Shown here: in pieces, positions 32,137 through 40,842 of the stretch
How positions within the stretch are numbered: the stretch's first letter is position 1
Layout: each line of letters begins with the position of its first letter
Assembly (NCBI GenBank): GCA_017550745.1
Contig: JAFZOG010000075.1
Span: forward strand, 1 to 49,192
Source of the DNA: Clostridia bacterium
GTDB lineage: Bacteria > Bacillota > Clostridia > Christensenellales > Aristaeellaceae
Length of the DNA stretch: 49,192 nucleotides
Direction: 5' to 3'
Made by a program: the position numbers and the translations under genes
Notes under the pieces: model-generated
What the model saw: only the letters and a program-made list of their open reading frames with translations
The model's database searches: none
Told to the model about the DNA's origin: nothing

Positions 32137-33138
32137 TTAAAACTGATAAAGCCCGACCTTCTTATACACCTTCCGAAGTGTTTTCTGCGCCAGATACGCC
32201 GCCCGCTCGGAATTGCGCTTGAGCATGGCGCTCAGGCCGTCTTTGTCGGCGATGATAGCGTTGTAGCGCTCCTGGATGGGGGAGAGTTCAGCGATGACGG
32301 CTTCACTGACGGCTTCCTTCAAAGCTCCGTAACCCAGGCCGGACAGGGAAGCGACGGTATCCTCCATGCTTTCCTTTTTCAATACGCTCAGGATGGTGAG
32401 CAGGTTGGAAACGCCGGGCTTGCTGTCCGGGTCGAAGCGGATCTCGCCGTCGCTGTCGGTGACGGCGCGCTTGAGTTTCCGGCGGATATCATCGGGCCTG
32501 TCCAGCACGGCAATGAATGTATCTTCCGGGTCAGACTTGCTCATCTTTTTCGTAGGCTCGGAAAGGCTCATGATTTTCGCCGTTGCTTTGGGAATGTAGG
32601 GTTCGGGAATGGTGAACACGTCCCCGTAGATGCTGTTGAATCGCTGGGCGATATCGCGGCAGATTTCCACGTGCTGCTTCTGGTCGCCGCCCACGGGAAC
32701 CAGGTTGGTCTGGTACAGCAGGATATCGGAGGCCATCAGCACGGGATAATCAAACAGGCCCGCGTTGATGTTGTCCGCGTGCTTGGCGGATTTGTCCTTG
32801 AACTGGGTCATGCGGGACAACTCGCCCATGTAGGTGTAACAGTTCAGGATCCATGCCAGCTCCGCATGGGCAGGCACATGGCTCTGGCAATAGATGATAT
32901 TTTTATCGGGGTCTAAGCCGCAGGCCACGTAGATGGCGGCCAGGCTGGCCGTGCGCTTGCGCAGCTCGGCAGGATTCTGGCGTACCGTCAAGGTGTGCAG
33001 GTCAGCCATGCAGTAAAGGCAGTCTGCGTCGTCAAAGAGCGAAAAATTCCGCAGCGCGCCGATGTAGTTGCCCAGCGTAATATTTCCTGAGGGCTGGATG
33101 CCCGAAAACACGACTTTCTTTTTGTCCTGGTTCTCCAT
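32137..33138 (-). CDS. trpS: Tryptophanyl-tRNA synthetase
   Basis: 333 residues from ATG 33138; an in-frame GTG three codons upstream is possible, but the AAAGGGG site suits the ATG. Class I synthetase: HIGH-like VFSGIQPSGNITLGNYIGAL near the N-terminus, YCMADLHTLTV, the tryptophan-pocket segment YPVLMASDILLYQTNLVPVG, and KMSKS in TKKMSKSDPEDTF. It charges tRNA-Trp. I see no T-box sequence upstream, which many Bacillota trpS genes have. Instead the leader contains a three-unit promoter/hairpin array (33168-33404). Confidence 0.96.
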   Translation of the reverse strand: MENQDKKKVVFSGIQPSGNITLGNYIGALRNFSLFDDADCLYCMADLHTLTVRQNPAELRKRTASLAAIYVACGLDPDKNIIYCQSHVPAHAELAWILNCYTYMGELSRMTQFKDKSAKHADNINAGLFDYPVLMASDILLYQTNLVPVGGDQKQHVEICRDIAQRFNSIYGDVFTIPEPYIPKATAKIMSLSEPTKKMSKSDPEDTFIAVLDRPDDIRRKLKRAVTDSDGEIRFDPDSKPGVSNLLTILSVLKKESMEDTVASLSGLGYGALKEAVSEAVIAELSPIQERYNAIIADKDGLSAMLKRNSERAAYLAQKTLRKVYKKVGLYQF

Positions 33139-33167
33139 GGTGATCAAACCCCTTTGTCTCGTTTTTC

Positions 33168-33404
33168 TCTGATGGTCTTCATCTTTCCCTTGCGGGGGCC
33201 GCCGACACGCGCCTTGGCTTTGCCCGTGGGCCCATCCAGAATTATACCATAACGCTTGCCGCTTTTCCCTCCGGGAAGCGGCAAGACGGCCGACCGCGCT
33301 GCGCGCCGGTCGCCTCGTTATTATACCATGATGGTCGGCGTCTTTCCCTTACGGGAGCCGCCGACACGCGCCACGGCTTCGCCCGTGCGCTCATCCTTAT
33401 TATA
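33168..33404 (-). repeat. Three tandem 79-base units, each an extended -10 box plus two hairpins
   Basis: Reading the minus strand, units run 33404-33326, 33325-33247 and 33246-33168. Each opens with TATAAT preceded by ATGG and, 17 bases further upstream, a -35-like hexamer (TTTACA for unit 1, GGGAAA for units 2 and 3). Unit 1 has hairpins at 33372-33387 (CACGG/CCGTG) and 33334-33365 (GTCGGCG/CGCCGAC with inner TCCC/GGGA). Unit 2 has a 33291-33312 stem (CGACC/GGTCG) and a 33255-33285 stem (CTTGCCGC/GCGGCAAG with TTCCC/GGGAA), with different sequence but the same layout. Unit 3 resembles unit 1 with poorer pairing. The -35 hexamers of units 2 and 3 are part of the preceding unit's second hairpin. 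The 328-base interval holds no convincing gene. Confidence 0.8.
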
Positions 33405-33427
33405 CCATGATCCTTTCGGGCTGTAAA
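33399..33427 (-). promoter_or_regulatory. Best promoter upstream of trpS (unit 1 of the array)
   Basis: TTTACA (33422-33427), 17 bases, TATAAT (33399-33404) with extended -10 TGG. Two further extended -10 boxes follow at 33320-33325 and 33241-33246, each 17 bases after GGGAAA. Confidence 0.75.
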
Positions 33428-33466
33428 GCGGAAGAAACAAAAACGTCGGCAGGCAGCAGCGTTCAT

Positions 33467-34804
33467 TCACTCCGCTGCACTGTAGCGCCTGAGGCCCTTG
33501 GGGTAATGGTTTTTCAGGATACCGTCGGCGGCTTTGGCCCAGCCTAACGCCAAGCCGTTCAGCGTGGGGGTGCAGAAACCGCGCAGGGATTCGGGCGCAG
33601 GCAGCGTTTGGCCGGCCTGGTACAGGCGGGCTTCTCCCACAGTCAGCGACGTGCTGTAAACGGACGGCATATACAGCGCCAGGGCGTGATCGGGCACGAA
33701 TATCCTGCCCTTCATTTCGCCCAGGTGCAGCCCGACGCGAAGTGTTTTAACGCCGTCTAAAGGCGGCAAAGCGTTTGGCGGCTGAACAGTTTTTCCGGCA
33801 AAGACCGCCTCAGGAAAAAAAGAAACGGCATACCGGCTTTTCAAAAAAGCTCCGGCTGCGTCGGCTGCGTTTTTATCAACAGAGGACAGGGCGGGCGTTG
33901 AGCGTTCCTTTTTTGCTTTTGCCGGAATCGCTTCTTCCCCGTCCTTTTTCAGCAGCGCCACAAAATGTCCCTCTCCCCGTATGCGATGCGGCCAAAGGCG
34001 CAGTATACCGCCGCATTCCGGCAGTCCGTTCAAAGCAAAAGGAAGAAGCGAAAAACCGGGATGCTCGCACAAAAATGCTTCGATGACCCCTTCGTTTTCT
34101 GTTGGATTGAAGGTGCATGTGCTGTATGCCAGCACACCGCCCGGACGCAGCATCAGCGCGGCGTGGTTCAGGATGTGGCGCTGGCGCCTGGCGCAGCCCG
34201 CCGGAGACGTGGGCGTCCATTCCTTCACTGTTTCGGGATGGCGGCGGAACATGCCTTCCCCGGAGCAGGGCGCGTCCACCAGAATCCTGTCGAAAAAGCC
34301 CGGCCATCTGCCGCTGAGCTCTTCCGGGAGCTGGCTGACAACCACTGCGTTGGGAACGCCCATCCGCTCGATATTCCGGGAGAGGATTTGCGCGCGGCTG
34401 AATACGGGTTCATTGCAAACCAGCAGTCCGTCTCCCTGAAGGAAAGCCGCCAGCTGCGTGCTTTTGCCTCCCGGAGCGGCGCAGAGATCAAGCACTTTTT
34501 CCCCGGGAACGGGATGCAGCGCTGCCGCCGCTGCCATGGCGCTGGGTTCCTGCAAATAGTATGCGCCTGCTTCATGGAGGGGATGCGCTCCCGCTGCGGA
34601 ATCCAAAGAAAGGTAATAGCCCTTTTCAGCCCACGGTACTTTTCCCTCCGCATCCTCCGGAGGCTTGATTCCGTTCCTGACGCGAAGCCCCCGCGCCGGG
34701 GGCTGTTCATAGCTATGCAAAAAATCGGGCAGCATCGGCCCCAAAATCGGCTTCAGCTGCTCGACCCATTCCTGGGGAAAATCAAAATGCGTTTGTCCAC
34801 TCAT
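33467..34804 (-). CDS. rsmF: RsmF/RsmB-type 16S rRNA m5C methyltransferase
   Basis: 445 residues, ATG 34804 with AAAGGGG about 11 bases upstream. The N-terminal RsmB/RsmF domain is followed by the SAM fold: motif I DLCAAPGGKSTQLAAFL near residue 106, motif IV with the catalytic-site VDAPCSGEGMFRRHPE, and motif VI AYSTCTFNPTENEGVIEAFL whose Cys is the usual nucleophile. Residues about 310-445 form the PUA-like RNA-binding tail (KTLRVGLHLGEMKGRIFVPD and SLTVGEARLYQAGQ). It methylates a cytosine in 16S rRNA in the cytoplasm. The gene is 45 bases after an unknown membrane protein gene of the c-di-AMP group and may be co-transcribed. Confidence 0.93.
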   Translation of the reverse strand: MSGQTHFDFPQEWVEQLKPILGPMLPDFLHSYEQPPARGLRVRNGIKPPEDAEGKVPWAEKGYYLSLDSAAGAHPLHEAGAYYLQEPSAMAAAAALHPVPGEKVLDLCAAPGGKSTQLAAFLQGDGLLVCNEPVFSRAQILSRNIERMGVPNAVVVSQLPEELSGRWPGFFDRILVDAPCSGEGMFRRHPETVKEWTPTSPAGCARRQRHILNHAALMLRPGGVLAYSTCTFNPTENEGVIEAFLCEHPGFSLLPFALNGLPECGGILRLWPHRIRGEGHFVALLKKDGEEAIPAKAKKERSTPALSSVDKNAADAAGAFLKSRYAVSFFPEAVFAGKTVQPPNALPPLDGVKTLRVGLHLGEMKGRIFVPDHALALYMPSVYSTSLTVGEARLYQAGQTLPAPESLRGFCTPTLNGLALGWAKAADGILKNHYPKGLRRYSAAE

Positions 34805-34849
34805 TCAGTGCATTTCCCCTTTGCGGACTGTACAGACGCAAAACGGCTT

Positions 34850-35602
34850 TCAGTTTGTGCTGCCATCGGATTTGTTCTGATCGGGCAGGACAGGATCGTG
34901 GAACGCCTCCTGGCGATTGACAGCCGGGGGCAGGCCGTCCAGCAGAGAATCTTCTTCCACCTCGGGAATCATCAGTTTATTCGCCCACACAGGTTTCTTT
35001 TTTTCATATTTTTCAGTGCGCCGTTTGTGCCGCACTTCGGGAGCGGAGCTTTTCTGATACGCCGCGCTCAGCCAGGATTCTGTCACAATGGGCGGGGGCT
35101 GGTACGGCTCGGCCTCGGGATACTGCCAGTGGCGGCCCTGCCTTTCCTGCGTGATGCCGCCAAAATCCGCATCCCTTTTCAATTGTTCCGTAAAGTTTTC
35201 CGGAATGAAAGGCTGTTCCTGGGCGGCAGCCTGAGGAAATTCAGGCTCCTGCCAATCCGGTTCCGGGGCTTCTTCCGCCTTTGGAATTTCCAGCGCCACG
35301 CCGCCCTGGTAGCCTTTGTCGAAACGCTTGGGCACGGCCTCGTTATCCGTTTTGAGCCGCCGTGTAAACCGCCTGATCCTGGACTGCCAAATCAGGTATG
35401 GCTGCCATCGGAATAACCAAACCAGCATATCCACCGCTGTGCCGCAAATGGCCAGCACAAGCGCCAGCCAAAGCCAATGGTCGCCCAGCCAGGAAAAGAA
35501 GCTGCCAAAGGCGCCCGTAGCGGAGGAAGACCAGATCCGCTGCGTGATGGTGCGAACCCACCCGAAAAGCAGGGAAAACAGGGAATTTGCAAAACTATTC
35601 AT
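34850..35602 (-). CDS. Membrane protein of unknown function in the c-di-AMP cassette
   Basis: 250 residues, ATG 35602, beginning 6 bases after the cdaR stop. One or two hydrophobic segments lie at about 4-18 and 35-65 (DHWLWLALVLAICGTAVDML). The rest is long, polar and Glu/Pro/Gln-rich (AEEAPEPDWQEPEFPQAAAQ), with no known domain, and probably cytoplasmic and disordered. The common operon glmM is not next here. Its position between cdaR and rsmF suggests an accessory role to CdaA-CdaR, but that is inference. Confidence 0.6.
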   Translation of the reverse strand: MNSFANSLFSLLFGWVRTITQRIWSSSATGAFGSFFSWLGDHWLWLALVLAICGTAVDMLVWLFRWQPYLIWQSRIRRFTRRLKTDNEAVPKRFDKGYQGGVALEIPKAEEAPEPDWQEPEFPQAAAQEQPFIPENFTEQLKRDADFGGITQERQGRHWQYPEAEPYQPPPIVTESWLSAAYQKSSAPEVRHKRRTEKYEKKKPVWANKLMIPEVEEDSLLDGLPPAVNRQEAFHDPVLPDQNKSDGSTN

Positions 35603-35608
35603 AGCTGC

Positions 35609-36724
35609 TTACGGATTGCTGTCGGTTGACAGCTTCACGAATTCTTCCGGCAGGATGGTAACGATCACCTGCACGGAGTTGTTGCTGATATAATCCATGT
35701 TGCCGGGGGTGTTCAGGTATACAATCTGGCTCACGGTGCGGGTTTGGCCGCTGATGTCCACCGGGTCATAGGGAAACAGCGCCGCGCCTTCCTCCAGGAA
35801 GGGGGCGATGGCCACTTCGCTGCCCGCCAGGGTGATGCTGGTGGGGATCACCCGGATGTTGCTGACAGCATAGCCCTCCGCCGGTTCGCCTTTCAGGAGG
35901 GAATTTTCGTCCACCTTTACGCGGGTCATGGCGTAAACGTTCTGCGTGATCGTGATGCGCTGAATGGACGTAGCCATGCCCCGGGGGTTGACGGTAAAGT
36001 TGGTGCTGTCCAGCACGTTGCCTTCCGCGTCCTCAAAGAAGAACGGCAGGCTGACCGTGTTGGGGGAGCGAACGAGGCTCAGCGCGCTTTGGTCGTAATT
36101 CACCACACAGCGGACAGCCTGCTCCACAAGGGATTTGGGCCCGCTGATATCCACCGATTCCACGCTGCGGACGATGGAGGTGGCGTATATGCCCTCCGGG
36201 ATTTCACCGCTGCGCCGCACCTCCACCGGTACGCCGGACAGGGTGCCGTATTCTTCCACCACCAGGGTTACGTCGGCATCGATCACCTCCAGCACTGTGC
36301 CGTACTGGGAGGCATTGCTGGCGGTGGCGGAAATTTTCAGGGTCTGTTCGCCCGCGGACTGGATCTGGGATACGTCAAGCCGGGCGATATAGTTTGCCGC
36401 GGCTGCGGAGCTGTAGTTTTTCTGGGGAACACTGGCCCGCAGCGTCACCGTGTTCAGGTTTTCCAGCCCGGAAACCACGATCAGGCCGTTGGAACGCAGC
36501 ACAGCCGAATTGGTGACGGACACGCGCACGTCCTCAATCGTTTTCGTGCGGGGAAGCGAGGTGTCCTGGGTGATCAGCACGCCCCACAGGCAGATCGCCA
36601 GCGCAAGGCTCCCCACTTTCCAGCCCCAGTTATGGGTGAGGGCGTTCAAAACTTTGCGGCCAAGGTCGGTTTCCTTGGTTTTTTCCTGCTCAGAGGGGGA
36701 AGAAGCGGCGTCATTCTTCATCAT
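35609..36724 (-). CDS. cdaR: CdaR/YbbR-domain regulator of diadenylate cyclase
   Basis: 371 residues, ATG 36724 after AAAGGAGG. One N-terminal membrane span (WKVGSLALAICLWGVLI, about 35-51) anchors a chain of extracellular YbbR repeats, each with a V-x-x-x-V-V-E/G-beta pattern (RTKTIEDVRVSVTNSAVLRS, GTLSGVPVEVRRSGEIPEGI, LVRSPNTVSLPFFFEDAEGN). CdaR binds CdaA and modulates its cyclase activity. It overlaps cdaA by 14 bases, so the pair is translationally coupled. Confidence 0.93.
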   Translation of the reverse strand: MMKNDAASSPSEQEKTKETDLGRKVLNALTHNWGWKVGSLALAICLWGVLITQDTSLPRTKTIEDVRVSVTNSAVLRSNGLIVVSGLENLNTVTLRASVPQKNYSSAAAANYIARLDVSQIQSAGEQTLKISATASNASQYGTVLEVIDADVTLVVEEYGTLSGVPVEVRRSGEIPEGIYATSIVRSVESVDISGPKSLVEQAVRCVVNYDQSALSLVRSPNTVSLPFFFEDAEGNVLDSTNFTVNPRGMATSIQRITITQNVYAMTRVKVDENSLLKGEPAEGYAVSNIRVIPTSITLAGSEVAIAPFLEEGAALFPYDPVDISGQTRTVSQIVYLNTPGNMDYISNNSVQVIVTILPEEFVKLSTDSNP

Positions 36725-37577
36725 TGCCTGTTCCTCCTTTCCGAGCCCGTTTCAGCTGGTGGGTAAAGCGCCAAAGCCGGGAATGCTCCTCATGGTACAT
36801 TTCGCGCAGCACCCGTCTGATACCCTCGGCGTCCAAATGGCGGGTCAGTTTGCCGCCCCGGGCCATGGAAATGATGCCGGTCTCCTCGCTGACGATCAGC
36901 ACGATGGCGTCGGTGCTTTCGCTCACGCCCAGGCCTGCGCGGTGGCGGGTGCCCAGGTCGCGGCTGATGGAACGGTCTTCGCTCAGCGTCAGCACACAGG
37001 CGGCGGACACGATGCGCTGGCCCCGGATGATCACGGCCCCGTCATGCAGGGGAGTGTTGGGCTCAAAAATGTTTTCCAGCAAGGGTGCGGAAATGATGGA
37101 GTCGATTTCGGTGCCGCTGCTTTCGGTGATGTCCTTGAGGCCCGTGCGCTGTTCGAATACGATCAGCGCGCCGACCCGGCGGCGGGAAAGACGCAGCAGG
37201 CATTGGGTGATTTCATCCACGATGCGTTCGCTTTCGTCCCGCTGGGCGGAGCGGTCCAGCTTGGCCGTGCGTCCGATCTGCTCCAGCGCTTTGCGCAGTT
37301 CCGGCTGAAAGAGGATCATCAGCGCGATCACGCCGTTGTTCAGGATGCTCCTGAGTACCCAGTTCAGCGTGGTCATGCCCAATAGCTCACTGACGTAGCT
37401 TGCCACAATAATGACCGCCAGCCCCTTTAAAACCTGGATGGTTCGGGTCTGCCGCGTGATTTTGACCAGCTGGTAAATTAAAAACGCAATAATGGCTATA
37501 TCCAGATAATCGACCCATGTGGGCCGATGGATGATATTCCAAAAAAAGGTCTGAACCTGGTCCCAGAAACCGGACAA
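36711..37577 (-). CDS. cdaA: Diadenylate cyclase CdaA
   Basis: 288 residues, slightly longer than B. subtilis CdaA (273). The TTG at 37577 is the start: GAGGG lies 9 bases before it, while the ATG a few bases upstream is out of frame. Three spans lie at about 22-100. The DisA_N catalytic domain follows: PNTPLHDGAVIIRGQRIVSA with the DGA motif and LGTRHRAGLGVSESTDAIVL with the RHR motif. It makes cyclic di-AMP from two ATP at the membrane; c-di-AMP controls potassium and osmolyte balance and cell-wall integrity in Bacillota. A dedicated promoter lies at 37616-37644. Confidence 0.95.
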   Translation of the reverse strand: MSGFWDQVQTFFWNIIHRPTWVDYLDIAIIAFLIYQLVKITRQTRTIQVLKGLAVIIVASYVSELLGMTTLNWVLRSILNNGVIALMILFQPELRKALEQIGRTAKLDRSAQRDESERIVDEITQCLLRLSRRRVGALIVFEQRTGLKDITESSGTEIDSIISAPLLENIFEPNTPLHDGAVIIRGQRIVSAACVLTLSEDRSISRDLGTRHRAGLGVSESTDAIVLIVSEETGIISMARGGKLTRHLDAEGIRRVLREMYHEEHSRLWRFTHQLKRARKGGTGNDEE

Positions 37578-37615
37578 TCCGCATCACCCTCACTTTCGTA
37601 CGGGTTTTCTATTTT

Positions 37616-37644
37616 ATTATACTACAAAACCTTCTTTCCGCAAA
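37616..37644 (-). promoter_or_regulatory. Promoter of the cdaA operon
   Basis: Minus strand TTTGCG (37639-37644), 17 bases, perfect TATAAT (37616-37621), 38 bases before the TTG start. Confidence 0.75.
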
Positions 37645-37746
37645 TCCCCTATCTGCAATTTTTTCGTATATAAATCGTAAAAATTTTTCAATTGCCTTTT
37701 TGCGCCGGACAATTTGATAATCATGTGGGAAAAAATTTGTTTTTCC

Positions 37747-37775
37747 GTGACGTGGGAACAAATTCGTGCTATAAT
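37747..37775 (+). promoter_or_regulatory. Promoter of the clostripain-like gene
   Basis: GTGACG (37747-37752), 17 bases, perfect TATAAT (37770-37775), 55 bases before the start. The -35 is only partly conserved; the surrounding 37650-37760 is unusually A+T-rich. Confidence 0.65.
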
Positions 37776-37830
37776 GGTTTTGAAAACAGGCAGGGCTTCC
37801 TGCGGAAAAAACGATAAAGAAGGGATGAAT

Positions 37831-40830
37831 ATGCAAGGAAACGGCCCCTTGAACCGGAAAAAGAAAGTAACCGGGACTGCCAGTGAAGACAGCATGAAAA
37901 CTGAGGGCCCCGGCATGGGCACCGGCCCGGTTGGAAACGCAGACGGCTATCAGGATCGGAAAGAGCAGCAAATGCAGGGCGGTACCCCCGGGCGCACTGC
38001 CAATCCTTTGCAGGGGAATACGCCCCTGAACCGGCCTAAACAGGCTGCGGGCCAGGCGTCTTCCGGCAGCATGAACACCCATGGCCCGGGCATGGGCGGC
38101 TCGCCCCAGCAGGCCCGTCCGCAAAACACGGGCGCAGCCCAGAACAGGCCGTTTACTGCCCAGAGCCAGCAGCGGCCCCAGTCGGTACCTTCCTTTATGA
38201 ACCAGCAGCGGCCCCAACAGAACCGGCCTCAGCAGGCGGCTTCCCAGCAGCGGCCTCAGCAAAGCCAGAACCGGCCCGCGCAGCCACCGCCACAACAGCA
38301 AAAGACACAGCAGCAATTCACAGGCGGCGGCACCCCTGCCTCCTCCGGAAACCAGACCAGCCGTGCTTCCGGCGGCAAGAAAAGCCCGCTGTTGCTCATC
38401 ATTGTCGCGGTTGCGGCATTGCTTCTGGGCGGCGGCGGATTGGGCGGCTTGTTTGGCGGCGGATCCGATACTTCATCCGGTTCTTCCGGCCTGGGCTCCA
38501 TGCTCAATGAACTGGCCGGCGGCAGTTCTTCGTCTTCTGGGCTGGAAAGCCTGCTGGGCGGCGGTACCTCCGGCACGTCTTCCGGCGTGGGCGACCTGCT
38601 GGGAACGCTGGCAGGCGGCGACTCCGGCGGCGGGATTACCTCCATGCTGGGCAGCCTGCTGGGCGGTTACAGCTCTGACGCGCTGGGGGATATCCTGGGC
38701 GGCAGTTGGTTCAGCAGCCAGACAGGCTACGGCGCCAGCAGCAGTACCTCCAACGCCTATAACCTGACGCAATCCACCCCCGTTTCCTCTTATACCGGCA
38801 CCCTGAACCGGGAAGTGGCGGCGGGCAGCCGGGATAAATACACCGTCATCAAGGGCAGCGGCAAGGACAAGGTGACCGTGATGGTATACCTGTGCGGGGC
38901 TGACCTGGAAAGCCGCAGCGGCATGGCTACCAAGGACCTGCAGGAAATGCTGAACGCCTCGTTCGGAAGCAACCTCAAGCTGATCGTGTACTCCGGCGGC
39001 TGCTCCTCCTGGCGGAATAACATGATGTCCGGCAAGGTGAACCAGATCTGGCAGATCGAAGACGGCAAGCTCAAGAGCCTGAACGGCAACGCGGGCACAG
39101 GGGCGATGACGAACCCGGCGACCCTTTCTTCCTTTATCCAGTACTGCGCCAAGAATTTCAAGGCCAACCGGTACGCCCTGGTGCTGTGGGATCACGGCTC
39201 CGGCTCCGTGAGCGGCTATGGCTATGACGAGCGCAATACCCGCGCGGGCTCCATGACGCTGGCTGGGCTGAACCAGGCGTTCCAGGACGGCGGCGTGAAG
39301 TTTGATTTCATCGGCTTTGATACCTGCCTGATGGGCACTGTGGAAAATGCCCTGATGTGCAGCAAATACGCGGATTACCTGATCGCCTCCGAGGAAACCG
39401 AGCCCGGCATCGGCTGGTACTATACCGACTGGCTGACCGCCTGGGGCAGCAATACCTCCATGGCGACGCTGGACATCGGCAAGCAGATCTGCGACGATTT
39501 CGTCACAATGTGCGCTTCTTCCTGCCGGGGCCAGCAAACCACGCTGTCGATGATCGACCTTGCCGAGATGGAGAACACGATTCCCGGCAAGCTCAAGGCC
39601 TTCTCCCAGTCCGTGTCCTCCATGATTACCGAGAAACAGTATAAGACTGTGTCCAATGCCCGCAACGGCAGCCGCGAATTTGGCACGTCCGCGAAGGTGG
39701 ATATGGTGGACCTGACCGACCTGTGCAACAAGATAAACACCCAAGAAAGCGCTGCGCTGGCGAAGGCTGTTCAGTCCGCGGTCAAGTACAACCGCACGGG
39801 CAATATTTCCAGCGCTTACGGCCTGTCCATTTACTTCCCTTACCAGAAGATGTCCAATGTGGATAAGGCAGTCAGCACCTACGCCGCCATCGGCATGGAT
39901 GACAGCTACGCCAAAGCCATCCGCGCCTTCGCCCAGGTGGAATCCAGCGGCCAGGCGGTAAGCTCCGGTTCTTCCTCCGCGATGTATTCCCTGTTTGATA
40001 TGCTGGGTTCCTCCGGCAGCGGCGCGGCTTCCTCCAGCAGCTCTGGCAGTTCCGGCGATCTGGTGAGCGAGCTGCTTTCCTCCTTCCTGGGCGGCGGATA
40101 CGGCCGGGTGATGGGTCTGGACAGCAGCAATACCGCCTTCCTCTCCGACCGTGAAATCTCCGACAGCGACCTGACCGCCTTCCTGGCCGACAATATGCTG
40201 GACGCCGCCGAATTGGTGTTCAAGGCCGATAACGGCGCGTACGTGCTGGATATGAAGCCCGAACAGTGGGCGCTGGTGACAGGCGCGGTGCAGAACGTGT
40301 TCTACGACAATGGCGAGGGCTATGTGGATTTGGGCCTGGATAACCTGTTCACCTTCGACGATCAGGGCCGCATGGTAGCCGACATGGACGGCACCTGGCT
40401 GGCGCTGAACGGCCAGCCCGCGCCTTATTACGTGGAAACAGCCCAGTATCTGGACAACGGCGGCTGGATCATTACGGGCCGCGTGCCTGCGATGCTGAAT
40501 GACCAGCGAGTGGACCTGCTGATCGTGTTCGATCATGAGAATGAAAACGGCTATGTGGCCGGCGCGCGCGCCGTGTACGGCGATGAGACCGACATGGTGG
40601 CCAAAGCCATCACCGAGATTCAGGACGGCGACACCATCCAGTTCCTGGCTGACCTGTACGATTACCAGCAGAACTATACTGACAGCTACCGCTTCGGCAA
40701 GCCCATCACCGTCAGCGGCGCGCTCCAGGTGAGCAGCGTCTATCTGCCCGACAAAACCAAAGCGCTCGTCACCTATCGCTTCACTGACATCTACGGCCAG
40801 ACCTACTGGACGCCGGTGATCGGAAAGTAA
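37831..40830 (+). CDS. Membrane-anchored clostripain-like (C11) cysteine peptidase with repeat-rich N-terminus
   Basis: 999 residues. ATG 37831 has GAAGGG at the right distance; an ATG two codons upstream leaves no room. Residues 1-180 are Gln/Pro/Asn-rich and cytoplasmic. They contain two copies of a P-L-N-R ... S-M-x-T-x-GPGMG unit (from residues 6 and 65). A membrane span follows at about 185-203 (LLLIIVAVAALLLGGGG). Residues about 205-305 are Gly/Ser-rich with repeated L-L-G-G blocks. The C11 protease domain (about 350-720) has VTVMVYLCGADLE, His 455 in LVLWDHGSGS and Cys 499 in FDTCLMGTVE. A large beta-rich C-terminal region completes it. The protease would face outside. Confidence 0.88.
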   Translation: MQGNGPLNRKKKVTGTASEDSMKTEGPGMGTGPVGNADGYQDRKEQQMQGGTPGRTANPLQGNTPLNRPKQAAGQASSGSMNTHGPGMGGSPQQARPQNTGAAQNRPFTAQSQQRPQSVPSFMNQQRPQQNRPQQAASQQRPQQSQNRPAQPPPQQQKTQQQFTGGGTPASSGNQTSRASGGKKSPLLLIIVAVAALLLGGGGLGGLFGGGSDTSSGSSGLGSMLNELAGGSSSSSGLESLLGGGTSGTSSGVGDLLGTLAGGDSGGGITSMLGSLLGGYSSDALGDILGGSWFSSQTGYGASSSTSNAYNLTQSTPVSSYTGTLNREVAAGSRDKYTVIKGSGKDKVTVMVYLCGADLESRSGMATKDLQEMLNASFGSNLKLIVYSGGCSSWRNNMMSGKVNQIWQIEDGKLKSLNGNAGTGAMTNPATLSSFIQYCAKNFKANRYALVLWDHGSGSVSGYGYDERNTRAGSMTLAGLNQAFQDGGVKFDFIGFDTCLMGTVENALMCSKYADYLIASEETEPGIGWYYTDWLTAWGSNTSMATLDIGKQICDDFVTMCASSCRGQQTTLSMIDLAEMENTIPGKLKAFSQSVSSMITEKQYKTVSNARNGSREFGTSAKVDMVDLTDLCNKINTQESAALAKAVQSAVKYNRTGNISSAYGLSIYFPYQKMSNVDKAVSTYAAIGMDDSYAKAIRAFAQVESSGQAVSSGSSSAMYSLFDMLGSSGSGAASSSSSGSSGDLVSELLSSFLGGGYGRVMGLDSSNTAFLSDREISDSDLTAFLADNMLDAAELVFKADNGAYVLDMKPEQWALVTGAVQNVFYDNGEGYVDLGLDNLFTFDDQGRMVADMDGTWLALNGQPAPYYVETAQYLDNGGWIITGRVPAMLNDQRVDLLIVFDHENENGYVAGARAVYGDETDMVAKAITEIQDGDTIQFLADLYDYQQNYTDSYRFGKPITVSGALQVSSVYLPDKTKALVTYRFTDIYGQTYWTPVIGK

Positions 40831-40842
40831 TCTTCAAGCAAC

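Noticed and set aside
33242-33466. Short minus-strand frame in the trpS upstream region
   Set aside because: It runs through the tandem hairpin units, has no ribosome site and shows no family features; the interval is better read as regulatory or repeat DNA.
38473-40536. A 687-codon open frame on the minus strand across the clostripain-like gene
   Set aside because: Antisense shadow of a G+C-rich gene: His/Gln/Val-rich, no domain, and the plus strand has clear protease motifs.
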